Shown: positions 1-9,518, counted from the stretch's first letter. The stretch is 64,000 bases of DNA from Firmicutes bacterium AM41-11 (GCA_003480165.1 QUIQ01000008.1:8357-72356), one strand, 5' to 3'. Notes: a model not told the origin generated them from the letters alone. A program made the numbers and translations.

Positions 1-2
1 AT

Positions 3-128
3 CAAATTTCAACTTACAACAACCAATTATCGGATGCACAAAACACGCAATCGACGGCGCAAAATAAAGTCGATAATTTGAATGCCCAAATTGCTTCTTT
101 ACAAGAACAATTGAATGCTTTGAAATAG
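3..128 (+). CDS. C-terminal end of an unidentified coiled-coil protein (partial)
   Basis: An open frame enters from the left edge and stops at TAG 126-128. The 41 visible residues are rich in Gln, Asn, Ser, Ala and Leu with heptad-like spacing and end in LQEQLNALK, which reads as a coiled coil. A hairpin terminator overlaps the stop codon. The rest of the gene lies outside the window, so no function can be given; it could be a secreted or cell-wall protein with a coiled-coil tail. Confidence 0.6.
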   Translation, partial: QISTYNNQLSDAQNTQSTAQNKVDNLNAQIASLQEQLNALK

Positions 129-154
129 TCCCAGCCTGCCTGGGGCTATTTTTT
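126..154 (+). terminator. Rho-independent terminator after the left-edge gene
   Basis: An imperfect stem pairs TAGTCCCAG with CTGGGGCTA and is followed by a run of six T. It separates the partial gene from glmU. Confidence 0.75.
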
Positions 155-169
155 AAAATGCAGGTTTAA

Positions 170-198
170 TTGATTGTAAAAGTTTGATAAGATAGAAA
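170..198 (+). promoter_or_regulatory. Candidate sigma-A promoter for glmU-prs
   Basis: TTGATT (170-175) and TAGAAA (193-198) are separated by 17 bp and lie 25 bp before the glmU start codon. The -10 is weak, so the assignment is tentative. Confidence 0.4.
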
Positions 199-223
199 CG
201 TACGGAAAGTCAGGTGAAAAGAT

Positions 224-1207
224 ATGCGTAATGCCATTATTTTGGCAGCTGGCAAAGGTACACGGATGAAATCGTCGCAATCAAAAGTGATGCATCGATT
301 GATTGACCGGCCTATGTTGGCATATATTATTGACGCTTTACGTGCGGTCGGAGTTGAACGCATCGTGGTTGTCGTTGGCTATCAAGCAGAAAGCATTAAA
401 GCAGCCTTCCATGATGTAGAATTTGCACTTCAAGAACCTCAATTGGGTACAGGACATGCAGTGATGCAATGTACACAATTAAAAGATGCCCAGGGAGATA
501 CCGTTATTATTTATGGGGACGGACCTTGTATTCAACCAGAAACTTTAGAACGGTTATTTCAAACCAATAAAGATGCTTCTTGCACTTTATTAACTGCCGA
601 ACTGGAAGATGCAGGTGCATATGGTCGTATTGTTCGTGATGCAAAGGGAAATGTAACTTCGATTGTTGAAGCGAAGGATTGTACAGATCAGCAGAAACAA
701 ATTCGTGAAATCAATGCAGGAATGTATTGTTTCAAAAATCAAGATCTATTTGAAAATTTGTCGAAACTTCAAACAAATAATGCACAAAATGAGTATTATT
801 TAACCGATATGGTTTCTATTTTGGCAAGCCAGAATAAAAAAGTAAAAGGCTTGGTTATTGAAAATAGAGATGAGGTAATGGGAATTAATGATTGCTATGA
901 ATTAAACAAAGCGTATGTTTGGATGTGCAATCATATTAATACTCATTGGATGAAAGAAGGGGTACAAATCGTTGACCCACTTCGTACGGTCATTGGAAAA
1001 GATGTAAAGATTGGAAAAGATGTTTTAATTCATCCAAATGTCGAGATTCTTGGCCAGTCTGTTATCGGCGATGGTGTGGAATTGTTGCCAGGAACGATTG
1101 TACATGATGCGACGATCGCATCAAATATCCAAATCGGTCCAATGTCTTATGTGCATGAATGTTCATGTGACCAATCTATTGGAAGTTTTATCGATTATAC
1201 GAAATAA
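224..1207 (+). CDS. glmU: UDP-N-acetylglucosamine pyrophosphorylase, short GlmU form
   Basis: Makes UDP-GlcNAc for peptidoglycan and teichoic acid precursors from GlcNAc-1-phosphate and UTP. The N-terminal nucleotidyltransferase domain is intact: LAAGKGTRMKS (about residues 7-17), GTGHAVMQ, YGDGP (Asp for metal), NAGMYCF and NEYYLTDMV. The left-handed beta-helix is only about 90 residues. The protein is 327 aa, whereas bifunctional GlmU is about 455 aa, so the acetyl-CoA-binding and catalytic part of the acetyltransferase domain is missing. There is no continuation after the stop, because prs begins 22 nt later. The glucosamine-1-phosphate acetylation step must be done elsewhere or not by this protein. 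prs downstream fits the common glmU-prs operon. Confidence 0.9.
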   Translation: MRNAIILAAGKGTRMKSSQSKVMHRLIDRPMLAYIIDALRAVGVERIVVVVGYQAESIKAAFHDVEFALQEPQLGTGHAVMQCTQLKDAQGDTVIIYGDGPCIQPETLERLFQTNKDASCTLLTAELEDAGAYGRIVRDAKGNVTSIVEAKDCTDQQKQIREINAGMYCFKNQDLFENLSKLQTNNAQNEYYLTDMVSILASQNKKVKGLVIENRDEVMGINDCYELNKAYVWMCNHINTHWMKEGVQIVDPLRTVIGKDVKIGKDVLIHPNVEILGQSVIGDGVELLPGTIVHDATIASNIQIGPMSYVHECSCDQSIGSFIDYTK

Positions 1208-1228
1208 AATAACAGGAAGGGAAAACTC

Positions 1229-2185
1229 ATGGAAAACACAATTGTATTCGCTTTATCATCAAGTAAAGAATTAGCTTCTGAAATTTGTCAGGAATTAGGT
1301 TTACCTCTAGGTAAAATTGAATTGAATCATTTCGCAGACAAGGAAATTTTGGTTACACCAAAAGAATCTGTCCGTGGAAAACACGTATATCTTGTACAAA
1401 GTACAAATGATCCTGTAAATGATAACTTAATGGAATTATTGATTGCGATTGATGCTTGTAAGCGTGCTAGTGCACAAACAATCAATGCGATTATTCCTTA
1501 CTATGGATATGCTCGTCAAGATCGTAAAGCAGCTCCTCGTCAACCAATTACCGCAAAATTGGTATCTTCTTTATTGGAACGTGCTGGAGCAGATCGTGTT
1601 GTTACGATTGACTTGCATGCAAGGCAAATTCAAGGATTCTTTGATGTACCAGCCGATGATATTGCTGCCAATGCATTAATTGGTGATTATTTTAACAACA
1701 AAGAAGATCTTGGAGAAGTAGTTGTCGTATCACCAGACCATGGTGGAGCCGTTCGTGCAAGAAAATTAGCTGAAGTATTGCATGCGCCAATTGCCATTAT
1801 TGATAAACGTCGTCCAAAACCAAATGTTGCGGTTGCGATGAACTTAATTGGTGATGTAAAAGATAAAACAGCGATTATTATCGATGATATGGTTGATACC
1901 GGTGGAACGATTGCCAGTGGTGTTCAAATGCTGAAAGACCATGGAGCTAAAAAAGTTTATGTAACATGTTCGCATGCCATTTTATCTGGTCCTGCTATTG
2001 AACGTTTAAGAGCAACTGGTTTGGAAGAATTCGTATGTACAAATACGATTGACCAAACAGAAAATAAAAAAGCATTCCCTGAAATGCAAGTATTATCTGT
2101 TGCACCATTGTTGTCACGTTTGATTAGTGCAGTAGAATCTAACTCATCTTTATCTGTTGCACTTGCGCATACGTTTGATGACTAA
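1229..2185 (+). CDS. prs: Ribose-phosphate pyrophosphokinase
   Basis: Synthesises PRPP from ribose-5-phosphate and ATP for purine, pyrimidine, His, Trp and NAD pathways. At 318 aa it is full length. Visible family motifs are NDNLMELL, the DLHARQIQGFF segment, the VVSPDHGGAVRA loop, and the PRPP-binding IIDDMVDTGGTI near residues 212-223. A GGAAGG site precedes the ATG. It is co-directional with glmU and overlaps the next start codon by 8 nt, suggesting translational coupling. Confidence 0.97.
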   Translation: MENTIVFALSSSKELASEICQELGLPLGKIELNHFADKEILVTPKESVRGKHVYLVQSTNDPVNDNLMELLIAIDACKRASAQTINAIIPYYGYARQDRKAAPRQPITAKLVSSLLERAGADRVVTIDLHARQIQGFFDVPADDIAANALIGDYFNNKEDLGEVVVVSPDHGGAVRARKLAEVLHAPIAIIDKRRPKPNVAVAMNLIGDVKDKTAIIIDDMVDTGGTIASGVQMLKDHGAKKVYVTCSHAILSGPAIERLRATGLEEFVCTNTIDQTENKKAFPEMQVLSVAPLLSRLISAVESNSSLSVALAHTFDD

Positions 2186-2534
2186 GGTTCTCTTTATTGG
2201 ATATCCTAAATGTTCAACTTGTAAGAAAGCCTATCAAGCATTGCAAGATTTAGGTGTCGATTGTACATATCGGGATATCACAAAAGAAAATCCTACCGAA
2301 GAAGAAATCACATCTTGGGTGAATCGCGGTGTTCCATTAGCGAAACTATTCAATTCAAGTGGTCAGTTGTACCGTCAGATGAATGGAAAAGAAAGACGGA
2401 AAACGGATTCGCAAGAACAGCTTATTGCCTGGCTGGCAAGTGATGGAATGTTAGTGAAGCGACCTATTGTGATTAGTGATGATCAAATTATTGTAGGAAA
2501 TAAACTTAGTGAATATAAAAGCCTGTTGAAATAA
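2178..2534 (+). CDS. ArsC/Spx-family thioredoxin-fold protein
   Basis: A 118-aa protein of the arsenate reductase/Spx family. The N-terminus reads YPKCSTCKKA, giving the CxxC pair on the thioredoxin fold, followed by LGVDCTYRDITKENPTEEEI, typical of the YffB/ArsC branch. It lacks the RPI-to-PP loop details that would separate an enzymatic arsenate reductase from a transcriptional Spx. The start ATG lies inside the end of prs. A strong terminator follows. A generic oxidoreductase or reductase role is most likely; arsenate as substrate is not shown. Confidence 0.85.
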   Translation: MTKVLFIGYPKCSTCKKAYQALQDLGVDCTYRDITKENPTEEEITSWVNRGVPLAKLFNSSGQLYRQMNGKERRKTDSQEQLIAWLASDGMLVKRPIVISDDQIIVGNKLSEYKSLLK

Positions 2535-2547
2535 CAGGCTTTTTTTA
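2518..2547 (+). terminator. Terminator of the glmU-prs-arsC-like operon
   Basis: A perfect stem of GCCTGTT with AACAGGC, flanked by AAA and a seven-T run. The end of the convergent tatD lies within it. Confidence 0.9.
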
Positions 2548-3294
2548 CGCGAAAATAGATGCATAGTTGGTTTCGATTTGTTTGCAGACTTCAGCTAAAT
2601 CCATACCTTTTAGTTCGGCAATTTTCTTTGCGACATATTGTACATACATAGGTTCATTTTGATGACCTCGGAATGGTTCGGGACACATATAAGGGCTATC
2701 GGTTTCGGTTAATAGGCGATCTAGTGGACATTCTTTGGCAATGTTAACTGCTTTTCGGGCATTTTTAAAAGTAACGGGTCCGGCTAAGGAAATGAAACTG
2801 TCCATTTCCAGACATTGGCGTAATATTTCTAAGGAACCAGAGAAACAATGAAAGATTATTTTGGTTTTTGCATGTTCTTTTAAGATGGATAAACAATCTT
2901 TTGTCGCATCTCGCATATGAATAGAGATAGGTAGATTTGCCTGATTTGCCATTTCTATTTGGCGAATAAATACTTCTTTTTGGGTGTCTTTGAAAGTATC
3001 ATCCCAATGATAATCCAAACCGATTTCGCCGAGACAGTCAATCTGATTGGTATCAATTGCTGCCTGTAAGATTTGGTAATGGTTTTCGCTTATCTCTTTG
3101 GCATCACCCGGAAACCAGCCCCAGGCAATTTTAAATCGCGCATCTTTCTCTTTAATGGGTAAGGCTCGAAGGAATTCTTCTTGATTGGTACACATGATCA
3201 TAGCTCCAGAGAGTTCCTGCATGTTTTGAATGACTTCTTCTTTACGATTATATAAATCATCACAAGTAATGTGACAATGACTATCAATATACAT
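2545..3294 (-). CDS. tatD: TatD-family metal-dependent DNase
   Basis: A TIM-barrel amidohydrolase-type nuclease. It opens with MYIDSHCHI (HxH metal ligands), continues with LGEIGLDYHWDD (Glu ligand), ISIHMRDA and IIFHCFSG (His ligands), and has LTETDSPYMCPEP near the C-terminus (Asp ligand). The start at 3294 was chosen because GGAGGA lies just upstream and residues before MYIDSHCH are not family-like. Acts on DNA 3' ends in repair or turnover. Transcribed divergently from the DUF3284 gene. Confidence 0.93.
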   Translation of the reverse strand: MYIDSHCHITCDDLYNRKEEVIQNMQELSGAMIMCTNQEEFLRALPIKEKDARFKIAWGWFPGDAKEISENHYQILQAAIDTNQIDCLGEIGLDYHWDDTFKDTQKEVFIRQIEMANQANLPISIHMRDATKDCLSILKEHAKTKIIFHCFSGSLEILRQCLEMDSFISLAGPVTFKNARKAVNIAKECPLDRLLTETDSPYMCPEPFRGHQNEPMYVQYVAKKIAELKGMDLAEVCKQIETNYASIFA

Positions 3295-3343
3295 CTTTTC
3301 ATCCTCCTGTGATATGATTAATCTTACGAAAAGGAGATTGTCC

Positions 3344-3745
3344 ATGCAAGTAGAAGTTTCACTCAAAGTCAGTGCGGAAGAGTTTTATCAATTGTTGATT
3401 TCATCCTTACAGGAAGAAGTAGAAATGGTAACCCATAAGAAATATACGGAAGATCAATTGAGTGGTCTTCGTTACAAAAAGAAAAGCCATGCCCAAGGTC
3501 AGACAGTAAAGATTCATGTAGGAAAATTGATTTCGAATAAACATTATGAGAATTCTTTTGCGATTCATGAAATATCAACGCATGTAACTTATGATTTAGA
3601 ACCTACGGGACCATTGAGCTGCAAGGTTTTATATAAAGAACAATATTCAAAAAAGCCCAAAGCATCTTTGTTGAATCCGCCACAGCGAAGAGCGAAAAAG
3701 ATGATTCGAGCTTGTGAGAAATATATTATTGATCATCGCGGATAG
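3344..3745 (+). CDS. DUF3284 family protein
   Basis: 133 aa, beginning MQVEVSLKVSAEEFYQLL, the typical opening of DUF3284, a family of small cytoplasmic proteins of unknown function in Firmicutes with a START/SRPBCC-like look. There is no signal peptide or membrane segment, and the C-terminus is basic. An AAAAGGAG site is upstream. The divergent 50-bp gap to tatD must hold both promoters. Function unknown. Confidence 0.75.
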   Translation: MQVEVSLKVSAEEFYQLLISSLQEEVEMVTHKKYTEDQLSGLRYKKKSHAQGQTVKIHVGKLISNKHYENSFAIHEISTHVTYDLEPTGPLSCKVLYKEQYSKKPKASLLNPPQRRAKKMIRACEKYIIDHRG

Positions 3746-3748
3746 CGT

Positions 3749-5203
3749 TTATTCGCGAATATCGCTTTTTTTGACGTAAGCTTTTGCGTTATTATAGGAT
3801 GCCTTCACATCACTTGTGTGATTTTGGATAGGGGTCTCGCTGGCAACTTCTATTTTATTGCCGGCGTTTTTTATTTTTAAGAAGCTTACTGTGGCACCGG
3901 CTTTATAGCTGTATAATACCGAACCACTTGCATCATATACATCGATATCTTTTTTGGCCTGGAAACAAATAAGATTGTTTTTCTTATAGATTTCAGGTTC
4001 TAAAGAATAATACATTGCAGCATTTTTTTCGCCCCAGTATGGATCGGAAGCATAATCGACATTGATTCCGCTGGCCTTATCTCCAAACCAGGAACCATGA
4101 TAGCGACTATCTTGTGGATTCGCAAAACCCTTTTGGATGAAGTCGTAGGCATGGGAGTTGATGCATTGTTTTACCGAAGAATAACTGTTTGCCGAATCCG
4201 GACTGGAATCGTATACGGCATGTCCAAAGAGATTGTTGTTGTTTAAGGCAATGGAACTGCGCCCATAATTACTTTCATTACAAGCTAGCGAAAACATCAT
4301 AGCGGCATTAACACCATATTTCTTTTGGGCTTGAATAAAGAGGTTTCCAGCGTTGTATAAGGCCGAAGAATTATCTTCTACTTGGGCAAGGTTTCGTAAA
4401 TAGGCACTATATGATGTTGTGGACAGATTACTTTTTGAACGATGCGGCATATATTGATAATAGTTATAGTAAGCACTCTTATTGGCAGCGTGGGTAACGG
4501 AGCCGGCTTTGATATCTCGGGCATATGTATTCAAAGACGTATAGAACCAGTGTCCGTCATAGGAATAATAGTAAGTGTTTTCTTTTAATCCTTCTGGAGC
4601 AGGGCCAATGCCATATTTTGCAACATGGTTATCGACGACACTTGTTGAAATAGCGTGCATCAAGGTACCATCTTTCACATAATAATATGAAGTATGTACA
4701 TTGTTGCTGCAAAAATATAGTTGAATATCGCTTGTATTTACCCAGGCCGTTACACCACTTAATAACATTTTTATTTTCGTGCCATCTCGAGAAGTATCTA
4801 GATATAAGGCGTCAGCGCCATAGTTTCCATTGGTATAGCCTTGTTGATCACTGCCGTCAATGGTATAAGTGGTATTTTCAGAAACGTTTTTGGTCTTCAA
4901 ATTTACAATACCATGGTTTAATGCAACAATGTTTCCATCCTTATCGGAAACACAGATTAATTCGGAGTCAGACTTCATCATCTCATGCTTAGCTAGAATG
5001 AAATGATGGTAGGTGTTTAAGACTTCGCGCTTTCCGCTTGTGTAGTCGATAACTTCAAAAGTTCCATCTTCGGTTGCTTTAAAGCCAACGAAAACAGCTA
5101 GAAATATAAAAAGCATTGCGAAAATAAATAATGGCAAGATAGGTCGCTTTTGTTTTTTTGCTCTTCTTTTTGGAGAAGTTCTTTTCCTTCTTTTCTTACT
5201 CAT
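3749..5203 (-). CDS. Membrane-anchored N-acetylglucosaminidase (GH73-like)
   Basis: 484 aa. The N-terminus is very basic and is followed by one transmembrane helix (about residues 22-45, ILPLFIFAMLFIFLAVFVGF), giving a type II membrane protein with an outside domain. The middle contains SH3-like segments (YFCSNNVHTSYYYVKDG). The catalytic part is about residues 290-410: NAAMMFSLACNESNYGRSS carries the Glu of bacterial glucosaminidases, followed by NNLFGHAVYDSSP. A second SH3-like segment ends the protein. Probably trims peptidoglycan glycan strands (LytG-like role inferred). Monocistronic. Confidence 0.85.
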   Translation of the reverse strand: MSKKRRKRTSPKRRAKKQKRPILPLFIFAMLFIFLAVFVGFKATEDGTFEVIDYTSGKREVLNTYHHFILAKHEMMKSDSELICVSDKDGNIVALNHGIVNLKTKNVSENTTYTIDGSDQQGYTNGNYGADALYLDTSRDGTKIKMLLSGVTAWVNTSDIQLYFCSNNVHTSYYYVKDGTLMHAISTSVVDNHVAKYGIGPAPEGLKENTYYYSYDGHWFYTSLNTYARDIKAGSVTHAANKSAYYNYYQYMPHRSKSNLSTTSYSAYLRNLAQVEDNSSALYNAGNLFIQAQKKYGVNAAMMFSLACNESNYGRSSIALNNNNLFGHAVYDSSPDSANSYSSVKQCINSHAYDFIQKGFANPQDSRYHGSWFGDKASGINVDYASDPYWGEKNAAMYYSLEPEIYKKNNLICFQAKKDIDVYDASGSVLYSYKAGATVSFLKIKNAGNKIEVASETPIQNHTSDVKASYNNAKAYVKKSDIRE

Positions 5204-5288
5204 ATACCCTATTTTATCAAAAATGAATTAAAGTGTCATTTGTTTGGCAATCATGGTATATTATTATGGTTGAAAGGTTAGGTACAGT

Positions 5289-6368
5289 ATGTCAAAAATG
5301 GAAGATCGTTTAGACGGAATGGTTGAACGTTATAATGAAATTAATGATAAGATGATGGATAATACGATTGTATCCGATCGTAAAGCAATGGCTAAATTAG
5401 GTCGTGAACAACGTGAATTAACGCCAATTATCGAAGTATATCAAGAGTATAAACAAGCAAAACAGGAATTGGCAGATGCCAAAGAATTATCTAAAGAAGA
5501 TGATAAAGAAATTCGTGAAATGGCATTGATGGAAGTTGAAGAATTAGAACCTAAAATTCAAGATTATTTAGATCGTCTTGAAATCTTGTTAGTACCAAAA
5601 GATCCAAACGATTCTCATAACTGTATCATTGAGATTCGTGGAGCTGCTGGTGGTGATGAAGGAAATATCTTTGCGGGTGATTTATTCCGTATGTATGTGA
5701 AGTATTGTGAAACAAAAGGATGGCGCACGGAAGTAATTGAAAGTGAACCATCGGAAGCTGGAGGCTATTCTTTGATTTCTTTTAAAGTGAATGGCGAAGG
5801 CGCATATGGAACATTTAAATTCGAAAGTGGATCACATCGTGTACAACGTGTGCCTAAGACAGAATCCCAAGGTCGTATTCATACATCTACCGCAACGGTA
5901 TTGTGTATGCCAGAAATCGAAGAAGATGATTTTGAGATTGATATGAACGACTTGGAAATCTCTACGATGCGATCATCAGGTGCTGGAGGACAGCATATCA
6001 ATAAGACCGATTCAGCGGTCCGTATTTTACACAAACCAACTGGTATTGTTGTAAAGTGTCAAGATGGTCGTAGCCAACATGAAAATAGAGCCACTGCCCT
6101 AATGACAATTCGTGCCCGTATTTATGAAGCACATCAAGAAGAGTTGGAAGCAAAGAACGAAAAAGAGCGTATGTCAAAAATCGGTACCGGAGATCGTGCT
6201 GAAAAGATTCGTACATACAACTATCCGCAAAACCGTGTAACGGATCATCGTATTGGCTATTCTGTGAATCAATTAGATCGTATTATGGATGGAAGATTGG
6301 ATGATTTAATGCAAGCTCTTGCCTTAGCAGATCAACAGGCAAAGATTGCAGGAGAAAGCCAAGCATGA
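5289..6368 (+). CDS. prfA: Peptide chain release factor 1
   Basis: Recognises UAA and UAG and triggers peptidyl-tRNA hydrolysis. 359 aa, normal length. The GGQ loop is visible as [17 protein letters not shown] (about residues 226-242), and the upstream [18 protein letters not shown] segment is the class-I release-factor signature. It overlaps prmC by 4 nt; PrmC methylates the Gln of GGQ, so enzyme and substrate are co-expressed. Confidence 0.97.
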   Translation: MSKMEDRLDGMVERYNEINDKMMDNTIVSDRKAMAKLGREQRELTPIIEVYQEYKQAKQELADAKELSKEDDKEIREMALMEVEELEPKIQDYLDRLEILLVPKDPNDSHNCIIEIRGAAGGDEGNIFAGDLFRMYVKYCETKGWRTEVIESEPSEAGGYSLISFKVNGEGAYGTFKFESGSHRVQRVPKTESQGRIHTSTATVLCMPEIEEDDFEIDMNDLEISTMRSSGAGGQHINKTDSAVRILHKPTGIVVKCQDGRSQHENRATALMTIRARIYEAHQEELEAKNEKERMSKIGTGDRAEKIRTYNYPQNRVTDHRIGYSVNQLDRIMDGRLDDLMQALALADQQAKIAGESQA

Positions 6369-7213
6369 CATTCCATGAATTGTTAAATGAAGCAAAAGAA
6401 CGTTTGTATCAAGCTGGTCAAGGAGAACAAGCTGCCCAAGTTTTGATGGTCGAGTATTGCCGTCAAAGAAACATTAACTTATATATGGAAATGGATCAGC
6501 CAATGCCAGAAGATCTCGAAGTGGATTATCTGGAAGCTGTGCATAAAATGGAGTTAGGACAACCTTTAGGCTATGTGCTTGGCTATGAATGTTTTTATGG
6601 CTATGACTTTAAAGTCAATGAGGATGTATTGATTCCAAGACCAGAAACCGAAGAACTAGTTGGTTTAGTTTTGTCCTTATATGATGATAAGTTTAGCGAT
6701 AAAGAAAATGTACAAGTATTCGATGTAGCGACTGGTTCAGGTGCTATTGGTATTTCTTTAAATTTGGAAGAGTCTAAATTAAATGTGATCTGTACAGATA
6801 TTTCGAAAGCAGCTTTAGAAGTAGCATCAGAAAATAATCAAAAGCTGGGTGCCCATGTAAACTTCCTTTGTGGGAACATGTTGGATCCCTTAATTGATCG
6901 GCAATTAAAGTGTGATATTTTGGTTTGTAACCCACCTTATATTCCAAGTGAAGAAACAATGGAACATAGTGTTGTAGATTATGAACCCCATGTTGCGTTA
7001 TTTGGTGGGGAAGATGGTTTAAAGTTTTATCGCGATGTATTTGAAAAAGCCCATCTTGTTTTAAATCCAAATGCTTTTTTAGCCTTTGAGATGGGATTTA
7101 ACCAAGGGCAAGCTTTGACTAAGTTGGGAAAAGAGTACTTCCCGGATGCGATTATTACGGTTCATAAAGACATGAGTGGTAAAGATCGTATGTTAACAAT
7201 TGAAACAAAATAG
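6365..7213 (+). CDS. prmC: Release factor glutamine methyltransferase
   Basis: SAM-dependent N5-glutamine methyltransferase modifying the GGQ motif of RF1 and RF2. Visible are the helical N-terminal domain, [10 protein letters not shown], the SAM-binding loop [13 protein letters not shown], and the catalytic NPPYIPSEE (about residues 185-193). 282 aa. The ATG sits inside the prfA stop region. A terminator follows. Confidence 0.96.
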   Translation: MTFHELLNEAKERLYQAGQGEQAAQVLMVEYCRQRNINLYMEMDQPMPEDLEVDYLEAVHKMELGQPLGYVLGYECFYGYDFKVNEDVLIPRPETEELVGLVLSLYDDKFSDKENVQVFDVATGSGAIGISLNLEESKLNVICTDISKAALEVASENNQKLGAHVNFLCGNMLDPLIDRQLKCDILVCNPPYIPSEETMEHSVVDYEPHVALFGGEDGLKFYRDVFEKAHLVLNPNAFLAFEMGFNQGQALTKLGKEYFPDAIITVHKDMSGKDRMLTIETK

Positions 7214-7235
7214 AAGTGCCAAATTGGCACTTTTT
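7214..7235 (+). terminator. Terminator after prmC
   Basis: AAGTGCC, five-base loop, GGCACTT, then a T run. Confidence 0.85.
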
Positions 7236-7277
7236 GAGTATAATAAGTTGTGCCTAACAGAGGAAAGAAGTGAAAAT

Positions 7278-8147
7278 ATGAAAATGAGTAAAAATGCACC
7301 ATGTTGGTGTGGATCAAAGAAAAAGTATAAACATTGCCATGAAGAATGGGATAACACAGTTAACGTATTAAGATTACAAGGACAAATTGTTCCAGAACAT
7401 CATTTGATTAAAAGTCCTGACGATATTAAATGGATCAAAAAAGCCGCTGTCATTAATAATGGAATTCTAGATGAATTAGAACATATGATTCATCCAGGTA
7501 TGACAACTTTAGAAATTGACCAATTTGTATATGACTATACAACCAGTCATGGTGGAATCCCTGCTGATTTAGGGTATGAAGGATATCCAAAGAGTGTATG
7601 TACATCGGTTAATAACGAAATTTGTCATGGTATCCCAAGTGATAAAGTCGTTTTAAAAGAAGGTGATATTGTCAATGTGGATTGCACGACAATCTTTCAC
7701 CGCCATTATGCCGATGCCAGTCGGATGTACTGTGTGGGAAAAGTTGATCCCGAAGCACAGCGCTTGGTGGATGTAACCAAAGAGTGTTTGGAAGTTGGAA
7801 AAGCAGCCGTTCGCCCTTGGGGACATGTTGGTGATATTGGTGCAGCTATTCAAGAACATGCGCATAAAAATGGATATACGGTTGTACGTGAATTCTGTGG
7901 TCATGGTGTAGGAAATGGTTTCCATGAAGATCCATATGTGATGCATTATGGTATTGCAGGAACGGGTATGGTATTGGCTCCAGGTATGGTATTCACGATT
8001 GAACCTATGATCAATCAAGGTAAAGCCAGCTTATTTGTTGATGAAAAGAATGGATGGACAGCTTATACTTCCGATGGAAAATTAAGTGCACAATGGGAAA
8101 ATACTTTGTTGGTAACTGAACATGGTATTGAAGTATTAGCTTGGTAA
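7278..8147 (+). CDS. map: Type I methionine aminopeptidase with SEC-C zinc motif
   Basis: Removes the initiator methionine from nascent proteins. The N-terminal extension carries a SEC-C motif (CWCGSKKKYKHCH, about residues 9-21), expected to bind zinc and possibly the ribosome or SecA. The pita-bread catalytic core follows: HGIPSDK, GDIVNVDCT and YADASRMY (Asp ligands), FCGHGVGNGFHEDP (His), FTIEPMI (Glu), and a late ENTLLVTEHG (Glu). 289 aa from the chosen ATG, which follows GAGGAAAG. The N-terminal extension is typical of some Firmicutes MAPs. Confidence 0.95.
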   Translation: MKMSKNAPCWCGSKKKYKHCHEEWDNTVNVLRLQGQIVPEHHLIKSPDDIKWIKKAAVINNGILDELEHMIHPGMTTLEIDQFVYDYTTSHGGIPADLGYEGYPKSVCTSVNNEICHGIPSDKVVLKEGDIVNVDCTTIFHRHYADASRMYCVGKVDPEAQRLVDVTKECLEVGKAAVRPWGHVGDIGAAIQEHAHKNGYTVVREFCGHGVGNGFHEDPYVMHYGIAGTGMVLAPGMVFTIEPMINQGKASLFVDEKNGWTAYTSDGKLSAQWENTLLVTEHGIEVLAW

Positions 8148-8173
8148 ACTCGTAATTTTGTTACGAGTTTTTT
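8147..8173 (+). terminator. Terminator after map
   Basis: AACTCGTAA, loop TTTTG, TTACGAGTT, then T run. Confidence 0.88.
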
Positions 8174-8235
8174 GTCGTGACTGCACAAGAATGTATGCGC
8201 TGTCAAGTGAAAAATAAGTGAAATTGGGCAAAAAT

Positions 8236-8264
8236 TTGCATTTTATATGGGATGTGCTTATTAT
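8236..8264 (+). promoter_or_regulatory. Sigma-A promoter of the 105-aa hypothetical gene
   Basis: TTGCAT (8236-8241), 17 bp, TATTAT (8259-8264), then GAAAGG ahead of the ATG at 8292. Confidence 0.6.
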
Positions 8265-8291
8265 ATCTTTTGAAGAAAGGAAAAAATTCAA

Positions 8292-8609
8292 ATGGCAACA
8301 AATAAAGCAAAGTGGACACAAGAACAATATGCTACTCGTTTACAAGAAATGAAACAAGAAGCACATGATAAAATGTGGTTATATATTGAAGTGAACGCAA
8401 AAGAATTTATGGAAGAATGCGAACCAAAAGTGAAGAACTTAAGCCCTTGTTGTAAAGCAATGTTAGCTGCAATGCTTGAAGGGGATGGATTTATCGTTGA
8501 ACCAAAAATTCGTACAAAAGTAGCTGGTGCTCTTACTGTACGTTACTATGTAGATAACTTGGATCCAAGTCGTAGAACGTATCAAGAAGCTTTAAAAGAT
8601 CAACAATAG
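8292..8609 (+). CDS. Conserved-looking hypothetical protein, 105 aa
   Basis: Not recognised. A soluble, charged protein beginning MATNKAKWTQEQYATRL, with helical N-terminal half, a CxC-adjacent pair (LSPCCKAML) and a beta-like C-terminal half (KIRTKVAGALTVRYYVDN). It has its own promoter and a strong bidirectional terminator, and codon use matches the host. No signal peptide or membrane segment. Probably a real, well-expressed single-gene unit of unknown role. Confidence 0.6.
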   Translation: MATNKAKWTQEQYATRLQEMKQEAHDKMWLYIEVNAKEFMEECEPKVKNLSPCCKAMLAAMLEGDGFIVEPKIRTKVAGALTVRYYVDNLDPSRRTYQEALKDQQ

Positions 8610-8611
8610 AT

Positions 8612-8643
8612 GAAAAAAAATCAGGATGCTTTCCTGATTTTTT
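8612..8643. terminator. Bidirectional terminator
   Basis: AAATCAGGA, loop TGCTT, TCCTGATTT, with an A run before and a T run after, so it can serve both converging genes. Confidence 0.88.
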
Positions 8644-9439
8644 ATATGATACCTAGTTTTTCAAAGGCATATTGTAGACCATTGTCGGAAATATCCGTGG
8701 TCACAAAGTCCGTTTTTTCTTGAATTTCTTTTTTGGCATTTCCCATGGCAACGGAAATGTCTGCGACATCAAACATGGTTAAATCGTTTTCGCTATCTCC
8801 CAAGGCTACGGTTTCATACGCATTGTTAAAATATTGTTTTAATGTTTGAATGGCCGTTCCTTTATTGTGTTTCGCATTGGTGATTTCTCCGCTGTCTAGT
8901 CCAAACATCGTTAGTTCAGAATCAGGTTCAACACCTTTTTGTATAGTGGAAATATCTACCCCATTTGGATTACAGAGGAAGATTTTCATAAATTGATTAT
9001 AGTCTTCTTTGGTGGCTTGACTGATATCTTCTAGAATCATGAAACGCCGTAAAGCTTCATTGTTGGCATCTTCTGCGATGGTTTTGGCGAAACAACTATG
9101 ATTGATTGGATCTTGATAAACGCGATGGCTTCCTTCCATAGAAACCCCAACGTGATGTTTTAATAGATAGCTTGTCATCTTTTTTACACTATGTGCGGGT
9201 AATGGATCAAAGAGAATGGTTTTATCACCTACATATATTTCGCTTCCTGCGGAAAAACAATGTCCGGTTAGTTGTAAAGGAAGTAAACTTGTTATGGCTT
9301 CACAATAGGTTCTTCCTGTATTTGCAAATATTTTATGTCCGTTTTTCTTTGCTTGTAAGATGGCAGATAAGGCGGATAAAGGGACTTTTTCATTGTTCCA
9401 TAACGTGCCATCCAAGTCTAAAAAAATTAATTTCTTCAT
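8642..9439 (-). CDS. Cof-type HAD-superfamily phosphatase
   Basis: 265 aa. HAD motif I is FLDLDGTLWNN at the very N-terminus (nucleophile Asp), motif II is FANTGRTY, motif III includes KGTAIQTL, and motif IV is ALGDSENDLTMF. The large C2 cap between motifs II and III identifies the Cof/YidA branch. It probably dephosphorylates sugar or nucleotide phosphates; the exact substrate cannot be told. Confidence 0.9.
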   Translation of the reverse strand: MKKLIFLDLDGTLWNNEKVPLSALSAILQAKKNGHKIFANTGRTYCEAITSLLPLQLTGHCFSAGSEIYVGDKTILFDPLPAHSVKKMTSYLLKHHVGVSMEGSHRVYQDPINHSCFAKTIAEDANNEALRRFMILEDISQATKEDYNQFMKIFLCNPNGVDISTIQKGVEPDSELTMFGLDSGEITNAKHNKGTAIQTLKQYFNNAYETVALGDSENDLTMFDVADISVAMGNAKKEIQEKTDFVTTDISDNGLQYAFEKLGII

Positions 9440-9518
9440 TCTATCCCTTCCTTTCGATTAGTTCCATTATCTGTTATTTTGCGTTTAAATTCAATGCAAA
9501 AAAGGGTAAAATGAGCTT

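Noticed and set aside
1038..1274. Frameshifted C-terminal half of GlmU in another frame
   Set aside because: The +1 frame product (MSRFLASLLSAMVWNCCQER) does not resemble the acetyltransferase domain; prs follows at once.
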